Origin: JAFGBM01 sp964564915 | Lineage (GTDB): Bacteria > Actinomycetota > Actinomycetes > Actinomycetales > Demequinaceae | Direction: 5' to 3' | NCBI GenBank assembly: GCA_964564915.1 | Contig: CAZMCU010000021.1 | Coordinates: 1-27,400 of the forward strand | Length of the DNA stretch: 27,400 nucleotides | In this document: positions 1 to 6,307 of the stretch, in pieces | How the letters are laid out: each line of letters opens with the position of its first letter | Position numbering within the stretch: the first letter of the stretch is position 1 | Position numbers and translations under genes: made by a program | The notes under the pieces: generated by a model | What the model was told of the DNA's origin: nothing | Databases searched by the model: none | Seen by the model: the letters and a program-made list of their open reading frames with translations, nothing else

Positions 1-148
1 CCGGAGTGCCAATCGAGCGAGGAATGAGAATCGCGAGGTACGTGATCGTCGCGATGAGGGTGACGACGGCGAAGATCCAGTTGTAGGCCTCGTCGCGTGA
101 CATCGACGCCCACCCCTCGTCGCAGTCCGGTAGCGGCTTCTTCGCCAT
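1..148 (-). CDS. Partial small membrane protein (5' end only)
   Basis: The gene reads leftwards from ATG at 148 and runs off the window after 49 codons. The visible product starts MAKKPLPDCDEGWASMSRDE and continues into one strongly hydrophobic helix (about residues 24-42, rich in I, V, L, A and T) followed by PRS. It is therefore an inner-membrane protein with a short charged cytoplasmic N-terminus. A Shine-Dalgarno sequence (GGAAGGGAG on the minus strand, about 155-163) lies inside the end of the upstream gene, whose stop is only 2 bases away, so the two are almost certainly one transcript. The family was not recognised. In related genomes the neighbouring gene is often paired with a small HTH regulator, but what is visible here is a membrane segment, not an HTH. 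Confidence 0.7.
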   Translation of the reverse strand, partial: MAKKPLPDCDEGWASMSRDEAYNWIFAVVTLIATITYLAILIPRSIGTP

Positions 149-150
149 GG

Positions 151-570
151 TTACACTCCCTTCCGGTAGGCGGTGATCTTGACCGCGGAGAACACGACGG
201 AAGTCAAAGAGGATGCGAGGAAAAGCGAGTTGGCGATCCAGAAGGAGTCGGCGTCACGCATGGCGAGGACGAGCGGAACGACCGCGGTGATCGAGAAGAA
301 GTAGAAGCCGACGGCCTCTCCGGTGCGCTTGATACGTCGGTCGCGCTCATCGCCCTTTCCGACCTCACGTGGATTGGATACCGCGACGACGATGGAGGAA
401 AGGATGCTGAAGGCGATCGCCGCGATGAGGGTGTAGACGAGGGGACGGACGTAGGGGATCTCGGTCGCGGGCATGCGCTGCACCTGGACGAGGAGGTACA
501 CGAAGTACGCTCCGGACACCAGCACGGCCTGAAGGCCGAAGGCCCACGCGTTCTTCTCTTCAAACGACAT
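151..570 (-). CDS. Four-helix membrane protein of unknown function
   Basis: This encodes 139 residues starting MSFEEKNAWAFG. Four hydrophobic stretches are visible at about residues 10-30, 43-63, 87-105 and 112-130. A charged cytoplasmic loop lies between helices 2 and 3 (GKGDERDRRIKRTGE). Small actinobacterial membrane proteins with the same MSFEEK start and the 'DxRDRxIxRxGE' loop exist, but I know of no assigned function. The start at 570 is chosen because GGAGAGTGAG lies just before it, because a sigma-70-like promoter sits 37-65 bases upstream, and because the longer open frame upstream of it lies antisense to the FKBP gene. It is the first gene of a unit with the partial gene at 1-148. 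Its promoter overlaps the inverted-repeat array at 581-646, so repression by a dedicated regulator is likely. Confidence 0.8.
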   Translation of the reverse strand: MSFEEKNAWAFGLQAVLVSGAYFVYLLVQVQRMPATEIPYVRPLVYTLIAAIAFSILSSIVVAVSNPREVGKGDERDRRIKRTGEAVGFYFFSITAVVPLVLAMRDADSFWIANSLFLASSLTSVVFSAVKITAYRKGV

Positions 571-580
571 CTCACTCTCC

Positions 581-646
581 AATGTCAAAGAATGCTGACA
601 TTTGAGAATGTATAGCGATGCTGACATGATGTCAAGTCTGTTAGAC
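581..646. promoter_or_regulatory. Operator array: TGACAT / ATGTCA inverted repeats over a promoter
   Basis: Two dyads share the same half-site. TGACATGATGTCA (622-634) is a perfect dyad with one central base and covers the -35. AATGTCA (581-587) and TGACATT (596-602) form a second dyad with an 8-base spacer, around the predicted transcript start. The decamer ATGCTGACAT occurs twice, at 592-601 and 618-627, exactly 26 bases apart. A weaker dyad GTCT-GTT-AGAC follows at 636-646. The pattern fits cooperative binding of a dimeric repressor. The regulator is not identified. Confidence 0.6.
607..635 (-). promoter_or_regulatory. Sigma-70-like promoter for the 151-570 membrane gene
   Basis: On the minus strand a perfect -35 TTGACA (630-635) is separated by 17 bases from TACATT (607-612), with TATACA overlapping it. 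This predicts a transcript start near 600 and a leader of about 30 bases containing the Shine-Dalgarno sequence. It is the best consensus -35 seen in the window. Confidence 0.65.
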
Positions 647-828
647 ATTACTGGAATCGAGATCGGAAAGCCGACACACGGCACGAGGCCGTCACCCCTA
701 CCGAACGTCGCGTTCGATGCGACCATCGGGGAATGCCTCAGTGCCTTCACGCGTTCTAGGGGGGACTGCCGTGACCTGCTGCCAAACGTGAAACACTGGT
801 GGCATTGTCCCCGTTGCAAGGAGAAATC

Positions 829-1773
829 GTGCTGAAGGTCCGTCTCGTCTCCGCCGTCTTTGTCGTTGGTGCCGCCTTTGCTTTGGGTGCTTGCTCCAGC
901 GACCCGTCTCCCTCGTCGTACCCGAGCGGTGTGCTGCAGTCGGCGTCTCCAGCCGACATTGAAGCCGTTGCGGGAATCTCGTGGGAGCAGGGTGCCGATG
1001 GCAATCCGAACCTGGTCTACGAGTACCCCTTGGAGGTCAGCGCCTCGACGGGTCGGGTCGTTGCGGACGGGAACGGCGATGTGGTCGAGGCGGGGAAGTA
1101 CGTTGCTCTCGATTACGTGGTTCTCGCCGGCGCCGATGGGTCGAAGGAATACTCGACCTACGACGTCGGTGCACCGGAGTTGCTCCTGTTCGACAAGGCG
1201 CAGTTCAATCCCGAGATGTGGCGAGTGCTCAATGGAGCCCACGTCGGCGCGCAGATCATCTTCGCCACGCTTGACCCCACCGCGACGGACGGACCGTACC
1301 CCACGATCATCATGGCGATTACCGTGACCGGAGTGGCGACGGTCCTCGACCGCGCGACAGGCGAAGCCGTCGCCCCGGTCGCTGGGCTTCCGACCGTCGT
1401 CCTGAGTGATCGGGGGGCCCCGCGTGCTGACTTCACCGGGTTGACGATGCCCACGACCTTGGTCGTCCAGCCTTTGATCAAGGGAGATGGGGCGGTCGTG
1501 ACCGAGGGCCAGATCGTCACCGTGCACTACACCGGGTGGTTGTGGGACGGCGCGGTGTTTGACTCGTCGTGGAACAGGGCTTCGCCAGTGACGTTTTCCC
1601 TGGCGACGGGGCAGTTGATCGACGGATTCGTCCAGGGCCTCGTTGGTCAGACGGTTGGCAGCCAGGTGCTCATCGTCGTTCCTCCGGAACTCGCCTACGG
1701 CGACACCACGCAGGACAATATCCCTCCGGGTTCAACCCTCGTGTTCGTTGTCGATATCCTCGCGGCGATTTAG
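829..1773 (+). CDS. Secreted lipoprotein, FKBP-type peptidyl-prolyl isomerase
   Basis: A protein of 314 residues. GTG at 829 is chosen because AAGGAG (818-823) precedes it at 5 bases. It has a lipoprotein signal ending LGAC, so the mature protein is tethered to the outside of the membrane by a lipid on that cysteine. The C-terminal 105 residues or so are a standard FKBP domain: EGQIVTVHYTGWLWDGAVFDSSW, then IDGFVQGLVGQTVGS, then VPPELAYGD and IPPGSTLVFVVDI. This fold catalyses cis-trans isomerisation of X-Pro bonds. The middle region (about residues 80-160, with KYVALDYVVLAG and GAHVGAQIIFATLDP) looks like a second, degenerate FKBP domain. Likely role: folding of secreted proteins. It stands alone, facing away from the membrane-protein unit. 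Confidence 0.92.
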   Translation: MLKVRLVSAVFVVGAAFALGACSSDPSPSSYPSGVLQSASPADIEAVAGISWEQGADGNPNLVYEYPLEVSASTGRVVADGNGDVVEAGKYVALDYVVLAGADGSKEYSTYDVGAPELLLFDKAQFNPEMWRVLNGAHVGAQIIFATLDPTATDGPYPTIIMAITVTGVATVLDRATGEAVAPVAGLPTVVLSDRGAPRADFTGLTMPTTLVVQPLIKGDGAVVTEGQIVTVHYTGWLWDGAVFDSSWNRASPVTFSLATGQLIDGFVQGLVGQTVGSQVLIVVPPELAYGDTTQDNIPPGSTLVFVVDILAAI

Positions 1774-1785
1774 CCGTCCTTCTGA

Positions 1786-2268
1786 TCAGCGTTTCGCGGA
1801 AGTCTCGATGCGGAGGTACGCGCGCGCCGAGGGCGTGAGCGGAAGCAACGCCAACGCGAGTCCGACCGACCCGAATATCGGCTGCAGCACGGACACGTCC
1901 GGAAGGTATACGAGTTCGAGGATGATCCACACCACCATGGCGCCTCCGATGACGATGGTGCCGAACCACGACCAGTGGTGATGGGTAAGGTCCTCGATGT
2001 GACGCCGGATCGTCAGTTTCCAGTGTCGGAGCATTCCAACGGCCGTGAACAGCGAACCGAATCCGAAGGGGAAAAGGAGAATGAAGCCGGCCGGCATCCA
2101 GGAGTGGAGAAGAGGGACCGAGTTTAGCCACTCCTGCGGAGGCATCCAACTGGGGACAAAGAGCGCCAGGCTTCCCGCAGTCGCGGAGAATCCGAGGACG
2201 AACAGCAAGACCAGGGTGGCGATCACCGATTTCGGTCGGGGTTTCGACGGGGTTGTCGGCATGGTCAT
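1786..2268 (-). CDS. Four-helix membrane protein, unknown function
   Basis: 160 residues beginning MTMPTTPSKPRPKS. Four hydrophobic segments lie at about residues 14-38, 55-80, 97-121 and 125-147. The protein has short loops, with His-rich and Trp-rich residues before helix 3 (THHHWSWFG), and a short cytoplasmic tail ending ETSAKR. ATG at 2268 follows AAAGGA by 5 bases; a second ATG two codons on is possible. It lies 42 bases downstream of the HEAT-like gene on the same strand, so the two may be cotranscribed. It converges with the FKBP gene with only 12 bases between the stops. I do not recognise the family, and no catalytic motif is visible. Confidence 0.75.
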   Translation of the reverse strand: MTMPTTPSKPRPKSVIATLVLLFVLGFSATAGSLALFVPSWMPPQEWLNSVPLLHSWMPAGFILLFPFGFGSLFTAVGMLRHWKLTIRRHIEDLTHHHWSWFGTIVIGGAMVVWIILELVYLPDVSVLQPIFGSVGLALALLPLTPSARAYLRIETSAKR

Positions 2269-2310
2269 GGGCGTCCTTTCACGCTCGGCCCGACACGAGT
2301 CTAGGATCGA

Positions 2311-2937
2311 TTACTCGACCGGGGCCTGCTCGATCGTGCGGAGAACACGCTTCAGTCGCGTCCGTCCCCCGGTTGACTGTTCGTCAATCCGTGCCATGAG
2401 CACGGAGGTGAACCGTGCCGCGGTGGAGGCCGAGACCGCGGGAAGCGAGTACTCGGACCGAAGAGGGACATACTTCGCGCCGCACGTGCGTAGGTGATTC
2501 AGTAGGAAGTCGATCGCGGGTTCGTCGCCGAGGGCAGCGTTCGCGATCGCGCCGATGCCGCGATCGGCCGTGATGACCGAGCCATGGGCGACGGCGTCCA
2601 TCAGGGCGGGAAGGTGGGGGGTAACGGCTGTGGGTTCGGCTAGGGCTATCGCATGCAAGGCGCTGGCCGCACCCCATACGAGGCGATTGTTCTTGGACCG
2701 AAGCAGGGCTGCGAATTCGGGGGCGTACGGCGCGATAAGCGAACCGTCGTGCGCGCCGACCTCGTAGAGCACCTTGATCGCGTCGGCGGCAACGGGTGCG
2801 GGGCCCGCTGCGAGCGCGTCAACCAACTCCTGAATGCCGTCCTCGTCCTGTGCTGCCACAAGAGCCTCGGCGAGCTCGACGTTGGGGATCTCGTCGCGTC
2901 GTCCGAGGGAGCAGGCAAGGCGGTCAACGGCGGTCAC
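2311..2937 (-). CDS. HEAT-like repeat protein
   Basis: With the preferred GTG start at 2937 this encodes 208 residues. It is alpha-helical with repeated pairs such as LVDALAAGPAPVAADAIKVL, FAALLRSKNNRLVWGAASAL and LMDAVAHGSVITADRGIGAI, the pattern of HEAT/Armadillo-type solenoids that bind other proteins. It has no signal peptide and is probably cytoplasmic. The start was chosen because TATTCT (2944-2949, minus strand) lies exactly 6 bases upstream, the leaderless arrangement seen elsewhere here. Starting at 2937 also leaves room for the divergent promoter of the next gene. A TTG at 3042 would give 243 residues, and the frame stays open as far as 3156, so the N-terminus is uncertain. No partner is evident. 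Confidence 0.7.
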   Translation of the reverse strand: MTAVDRLACSLGRRDEIPNVELAEALVAAQDEDGIQELVDALAAGPAPVAADAIKVLYEVGAHDGSLIAPYAPEFAALLRSKNNRLVWGAASALHAIALAEPTAVTPHLPALMDAVAHGSVITADRGIGAIANAALGDEPAIDFLLNHLRTCGAKYVPLRSEYSLPAVSASTAARFTSVLMARIDEQSTGGRTRLKRVLRTIEQAPVE

Positions 2938-2943
2938 GAGATC

Positions 2944-2949
2944 AGAATA
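2944..2949 (-). promoter_or_regulatory. -10 element, leaderless start of the HEAT-like gene
   Basis: TATTCT on the minus strand, 6 bases before GTG 2937. There is no Shine-Dalgarno sequence and no recognisable -35. If it is functional, the transcript starts at or next to the start codon. Confidence 0.45.
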
Positions 2950-3044
2950 ATCCCCATCGCTGGGCGTCGTTGCCTGCCGTCCGAACTCACCCAGATAGCG
3001 GTGGGCGAATTCCGCTACCGTGTTAGTACCTGGGGGAGGCAACG

Positions 3045-4235
3045 ATGCGAAGACAACGCGGTGCGGCTCTGTTGGGTCTGGCCGGAGCGTTCCTTCTTGC
3101 GGGGGGACTTCTTGTCGTCGTAGCGATGTATTCCGACAAACCCGAAGCCAACCCACTCAACGCCAACCCACCCAACGCCAACCCAACGGCTTCGGTGACG
3201 CAAACCGAGGGAACGGATCCTGCCCCGTCGATCGGGGCTACGGAGTTCAATCCGTCTCCCGACGTGTGCCTGGACAGCCTCGAGCCGCCCCCATGCGAGG
3301 AGACCGCGGTGTCCTGGTTGTTGGGCTACCTCGAACTCGCGCCGACGCGGTTGACCACGGAGTACCCGGCACTCCCGGTAATAAAGGCGAGGATCGAGGC
3401 GAACTTTGGCCCAAGCGAGTCTTTCTACCCACCACCGAACGCGGACGACTTTGAGGCACGGGCATGGGATGCCCAAGGCCGCGAGGTCGTTGGAGTTTCG
3501 CTCGACCTGATGGGTATATTCGCGGTGGCTGCGGGCACGGGGGTGGACTCCGGTGGGTACTTCGTGAACGTCAACATCTTCCTTCCAGGAACGGCGGGGT
3601 TTAGTCGCGTAGCGCTCTTGGAGAACGACACGATCGTGCATGAATGGAGTGCCGGCCCCCAGGCTCCCGTGATCGAGTCGTTGACGATGACCGAAGGTGC
3701 TGACGGACCGCTCATCGAATGGAAAGCGACGGACCCCGATGGGGATGACTTGAAGTATTGGGTGATGCTCATCGATGCCAATGGCAGTCGGCGGATGCTT
3801 GACTTCGGTCCAACGACGGATACCTCGATTCTCGTGAATCCAAGAAACAGCAACGGTCCCGGACCTCATCGCGCTTTTGTCGGTGCGACCGACGGCATCA
3901 ACGTCTCGTGGGCCGTGACGGATCCCGTCGCGACGACGAACCAACCGCCGTACTTCTTGGCGAGCGACGGAGCGGAGTACACCATGACCTCGGGGGGCTC
4001 GTTCAGGTTGCTCCTCTGGGTGATCGATCCCGAGGGCGAGCGACTAGGAGACCAGGTCATCTGGACCTCAAGCATCGATGGCTACCTCATGAGCGGCAGC
4101 GAACTGGAGATCTACGGGGGGTCCGCGTGGGAAGGTCCAACCCTCTCGGTTGGCACTCACCAGATCACGGCGAGCGTGACGGACTCCGGTGGGGCGTCGG
4201 CCTCCGTCTCCTTTACCCTGGTGGTCAAGCCCTAG
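3045..4235 (+). CDS. Membrane-anchored extracytoplasmic beta-sandwich protein
   Basis: 396 residues. The N-terminus MRRQRGAALLGLAGAFLLAG is a signal anchor (helix about residues 7-28), followed by a low-complexity linker with ANPLN/ANPPN/ANPT repeats and a Thr/Ser/Pro-rich stretch. The centre is unrecognised. The C-terminal half contains two beta-sandwich-like regions: about residues 205-300 with IEWKATDPDGDDLKYWVMLID, and about 305-396 with VIDPEGERL, GTHQITASVTDSGGASASVS. These resemble PKD, cadherin-like or fibronectin-type Ig folds used in cell-surface proteins. GGGGGAGG lies just before ATG 3045. It stands alone between the HEAT-like and HNH genes. No catalytic motif was found; a surface-binding or structural role is inferred. 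Confidence 0.8.
   Translation: MRRQRGAALLGLAGAFLLAGGLLVVVAMYSDKPEANPLNANPPNANPTASVTQTEGTDPAPSIGATEFNPSPDVCLDSLEPPPCEETAVSWLLGYLELAPTRLTTEYPALPVIKARIEANFGPSESFYPPPNADDFEARAWDAQGREVVGVSLDLMGIFAVAAGTGVDSGGYFVNVNIFLPGTAGFSRVALLENDTIVHEWSAGPQAPVIESLTMTEGADGPLIEWKATDPDGDDLKYWVMLIDANGSRRMLDFGPTTDTSILVNPRNSNGPGPHRAFVGATDGINVSWAVTDPVATTNQPPYFLASDGAEYTMTSGGSFRLLLWVIDPEGERLGDQVIWTSSIDGYLMSGSELEIYGGSAWEGPTLSVGTHQITASVTDSGGASASVSFTLVVKP
3147..3187 (+). repeat. 15-bp tandem repeat in the linker of the surface protein
   Basis: Two full units (3147-3161, 3162-3176) differing by one base and a partial third unit (3177-3187). They encode A-N-P-x-N repeats. In-frame tandem units like this can change copy number by slippage and so vary linker length. 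Confidence 0.8.
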
Positions 4236-4259
4236 CCCATTACCTGGCGGGGGTCACCG

Positions 4260-4718
4260 GTGAATACGCTGCGGTTCGTGGCGGCTAATCGAAGTCGGCG
4301 AGCACGCGCCGCGCGCAGGCGCAAGATCCGCATGGACCTCGCGGACAACGACCTCGCCTCCGCACAATGGGTCGCCATCCAAGCGGCGTGGGGTGGCTGC
4401 GCGTACTGTGGAGCACCCGGAGTCCCCTTGCAGAAGGACTGCGTCCTGCCGATCTCCCGCGGTGGCCGCTATACGCTCAGGAACGTGGTTCCCGCCTGTC
4501 GGTCGTGCAACGCGAGCAAGGGCAACGAGGAGGTCACGCACTGGCTGAGGCGCAAACACCTCGACGAGGGCGCGTTCCTGCTGCGATTGCACGAGATCAC
4601 CGAGGCGCTTGTAGCCGAGGTGGGTGGCGTGCCCGCCGCTTATCCCTTGGTAAGCTCCGAGACCATTTCCTTGGCCCGAGCCACCGCAGCCTTCACCCCC
4701 GCGCTGATGACGTCCTGA
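4260..4718 (+). CDS. HNH-fold protein with altered catalytic motif
   Basis: 152 residues, GTG start, with a very basic N-terminus (RSRRARAARRRKIR). Four cysteines in CAYC (47, 50) and CRSC (80, 83) should bind a structural zinc. Between them is the HNH segment: LQKDCVLPISRGG then TLRNVVPAC. The layout is that of HNH endonucleases, but the usual D-H pair is D60-C61, so the general-base histidine is a cysteine. N75 is kept. From memory, several actinobacterial relatives may share the cysteine, so it may mark a subfamily rather than a mutation. The last 79 bases overlap the 3' end of proC on the other strand. DNA binding is likely; whether it cuts DNA is unclear. Confidence 0.8.
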   Translation: MNTLRFVAANRSRRARAARRRKIRMDLADNDLASAQWVAIQAAWGGCAYCGAPGVPLQKDCVLPISRGGRYTLRNVVPACRSCNASKGNEEVTHWLRRKHLDEGAFLLRLHEITEALVAEVGGVPAAYPLVSSETISLARATAAFTPALMTS

Positions 4719-5488
4719 AGACCAGCGTGCCCCATCGCCTGGAGAGCGGCAGCCGTCGTGCCCGAAGGTGACGTCACTCGCTTACGTAGACCCTGAGGGG
4801 TTTCGTTACTGTCCGTTAAGAGTTTGGCCGCACCGACGAAGGTCTGGGCGGCCAACTGCGTAGCGAGGGTCCGATCGAGTCCCTGGGCGACGCCAGCCTC
4901 CGTCAACGCTTCGACCATGGCGTAGAAGTACGCGGGGCCGGATCCGGAGACGGCGGTCACGGCATCGAGGGAAGACTCCTCGACTCTCACCACCAGGCCC
5001 GTCGCGAGAAGCATCGACTCGACGATCGCCATTTGCTCCTCGGTCGCATGCGTGCCGGGGGCGATGGCGATGACGCCCTGGCCAACGATCGCAGGGGTGT
5101 TGGGCATAGCTCGGATGACCGGGGTCCCGGCAGGTAGGCGCTTCTCGTAGAAATCGAAGGGAAGGGCGGCGGCGACGGTGACAACGAACGCGTCGGTCCC
5201 CAATGCCTTGGTCACGTCCTTGAGCACGCCCTCGACGTCCTGGGGCTTGACGGCGATGACCACCGCGTCGGCGTCCTTGGTGGCTTTGGCGATCTTCGCT
5301 TCGACCTGGATGCCGTGAACCTCGTTGAGGGCCGCCGCGCGCGTGGAATCACTCTCCGCGACGACAATCCGATCGCTCGGCCAACCGGTGACGCGGAGGG
5401 CGGTGACGATCGTGCCACCCATCACCCCGCCGCCAAGGACGGCAACGCGCGGAAACGGCGACACTTTCTCTTCGGTCTCTTCGGTCAT
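4640..5488 (-). CDS. proC: Pyrroline-5-carboxylate reductase
   Basis: 282 residues. The enzyme reduces 1-pyrroline-5-carboxylate to proline with NAD(P)H, the last step of proline synthesis in the cytoplasm. The N-terminus has the Rossmann nucleotide loop VAVLGGGVMGG. AVKPQDV and the substrate region RAMPNTPAIVGQG follow. The C-terminal dimerisation domain has AVSGSGPAYFYAMVEAL and LRKRVTSPSGTTAAAL (the common SPGGTT is SPSGTT here). Length is close to the family norm of about 270. ATG 5488 is supported by TAGCCT exactly 6 bases upstream with no Shine-Dalgarno sequence, suggesting a leaderless transcript. Its 3' end overlaps the HNH gene by 79 bases. Confidence 0.96.
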   Translation of the reverse strand: MTEETEEKVSPFPRVAVLGGGVMGGTIVTALRVTGWPSDRIVVAESDSTRAAALNEVHGIQVEAKIAKATKDADAVVIAVKPQDVEGVLKDVTKALGTDAFVVTVAAALPFDFYEKRLPAGTPVIRAMPNTPAIVGQGVIAIAPGTHATEEQMAIVESMLLATGLVVRVEESSLDAVTAVSGSGPAYFYAMVEALTEAGVAQGLDRTLATQLAAQTFVGAAKLLTDSNETPQGLRKRVTSPSGTTAAALQAMGHAGLQDVISAGVKAAVARAKEMVSELTKG

Positions 5489-5494
5489 GGAGCC

Positions 5495-5500
5495 AGGCTA
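5495..5500 (-). promoter_or_regulatory. -10 element, leaderless start of proC
   Basis: TAGCCT on the minus strand, 6 bases before ATG 5488. It lies directly against the hairpin at 5501-5538, which would therefore cover the -35 region. Confidence 0.45.
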
Positions 5501-5538
5501 TCGTGCGGGCCGACCGATGGGGGGTGCGGCCCGCACGA
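5501..5538 (-). terminator. Hairpin between the ABC permease and proC
   Basis: A perfect 11-bp inverted repeat, TCGTGCGGGCC (5501-5511) and GGCCCGCACGA (5528-5538), with a 16-base G-rich loop. It follows the permease stop at 5555 by 16 bases, the right place for a terminator of the exporter unit. No T-run follows, as is common in high-GC actinobacteria. Confidence 0.6.
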
Positions 5539-5554
5539 CACCGGAGCGTTCGCG

Positions 5555-6307
5555 CTAGTCCGTACGCCGCCGGAGTGTTGTGACGCCGAGGACGAGGGCC
5601 CCAACGATGAAGGCGCAGAGGATCGCAACTTGGTTCCAGATCCCCGACGCGCTCGTGTTAACGGTGAGGTCGTTGATCGCGTCGATGGCGTACGAGAGCG
5701 GTAACGCGCCGGAGATCCAGTGAAGGACGGTTGGCATCTGATCACGGGCGATGGCGAGCCCGGAGAGGAGCAATTGGGGCAGGATCACCGCGGGCATCAT
5801 CTGGAGCGCCTGGAACTCCGTCCGGGCGAGCGACGAGGCGGCAAGACCAAGCGATGACCCCAGCACCGCGTCGAGAACGATGATGATGAGCAGCGCCCAT
5901 GCCGGGCCCTTGAAGTCGAGTCCGAGCGCCCAGATCGAGTACCCAACGACGATCGCACCCTGGACGGCTGCGAAGAGGCCGAAGGCGATGGCGTAGCCGA
6001 AGACGATGTCCGCGCGACTGGCGGGCGAGGCCATGAGGCGTTCCATCGTGCCTCCCTGGCGTTCCCGCAACGTCGTCACCGAGGTGATGAGGAACATGAT
6101 GATGAGCGGAAAGAGACCCATGATGCCGGGGCCGACCGAGTCGAAGGGCGACTGATGGCCCGGAGGAACGGGCACGTCCAGGAACATCCACCACAGAAGG
6201 GTGAGCAGGACGATAGGGATCCCGATGATGAGGGCGAGGGTCCGGTGATCTCGCCGGAGTTGGGTCAGGACGCGGAGAGTCGTCGCGCCGGTGAGGTGGA
6301 GACTCAT
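5555..6307 (-). CDS. ABC-2 type transporter permease
   Basis: 250 residues. It is the membrane subunit of an ABC-2 exporter of the drug or lipid type (DrrB/YadH-like). About six hydrophobic helices are visible. The first follows the N-terminal amphipathic region LRRDHRTLALIIGIPIVLL. The ABC-2 signature after helix 2 reads TLRERQGGTMERLMASPASR, and PAVILPQLLLSG marks helix 5. The start overlaps the ATPase stop by four bases (ATGA), so translation is coupled and the two form one complex. The substrate cannot be read from the sequence; linkage to a TetR regulator suggests export of a drug or toxic metabolite. Confidence 0.92.
   Translation of the reverse strand: MSLHLTGATTLRVLTQLRRDHRTLALIIGIPIVLLTLLWWMFLDVPVPPGHQSPFDSVGPGIMGLFPLIIMFLITSVTTLRERQGGTMERLMASPASRADIVFGYAIAFGLFAAVQGAIVVGYSIWALGLDFKGPAWALLIIIVLDAVLGSSLGLAASSLARTEFQALQMMPAVILPQLLLSGLAIARDQMPTVLHWISGALPLSYAIDAINDLTVNTSASGIWNQVAILCAFIVGALVLGVTTLRRRTD

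Noticed and set aside
602..835. Small plus-strand frame between the membrane-protein unit and the FKBP gene
   Set aside because: It starts inside the operator/promoter region, has no ribosome site and encodes no recognisable protein.
571..1527. Upstream extension of the 151-570 membrane gene to 458 residues
   Set aside because: The extension is antisense to the FKBP gene, has Arg-rich shadow composition, and passes through the promoter and operator array. The Shine-Dalgarno site supports a start at 570.
3015..3944. A 309-codon open frame on the minus strand
   Set aside because: Antisense to the surface protein that has a signal anchor, Shine-Dalgarno site and beta-sandwich pattern.
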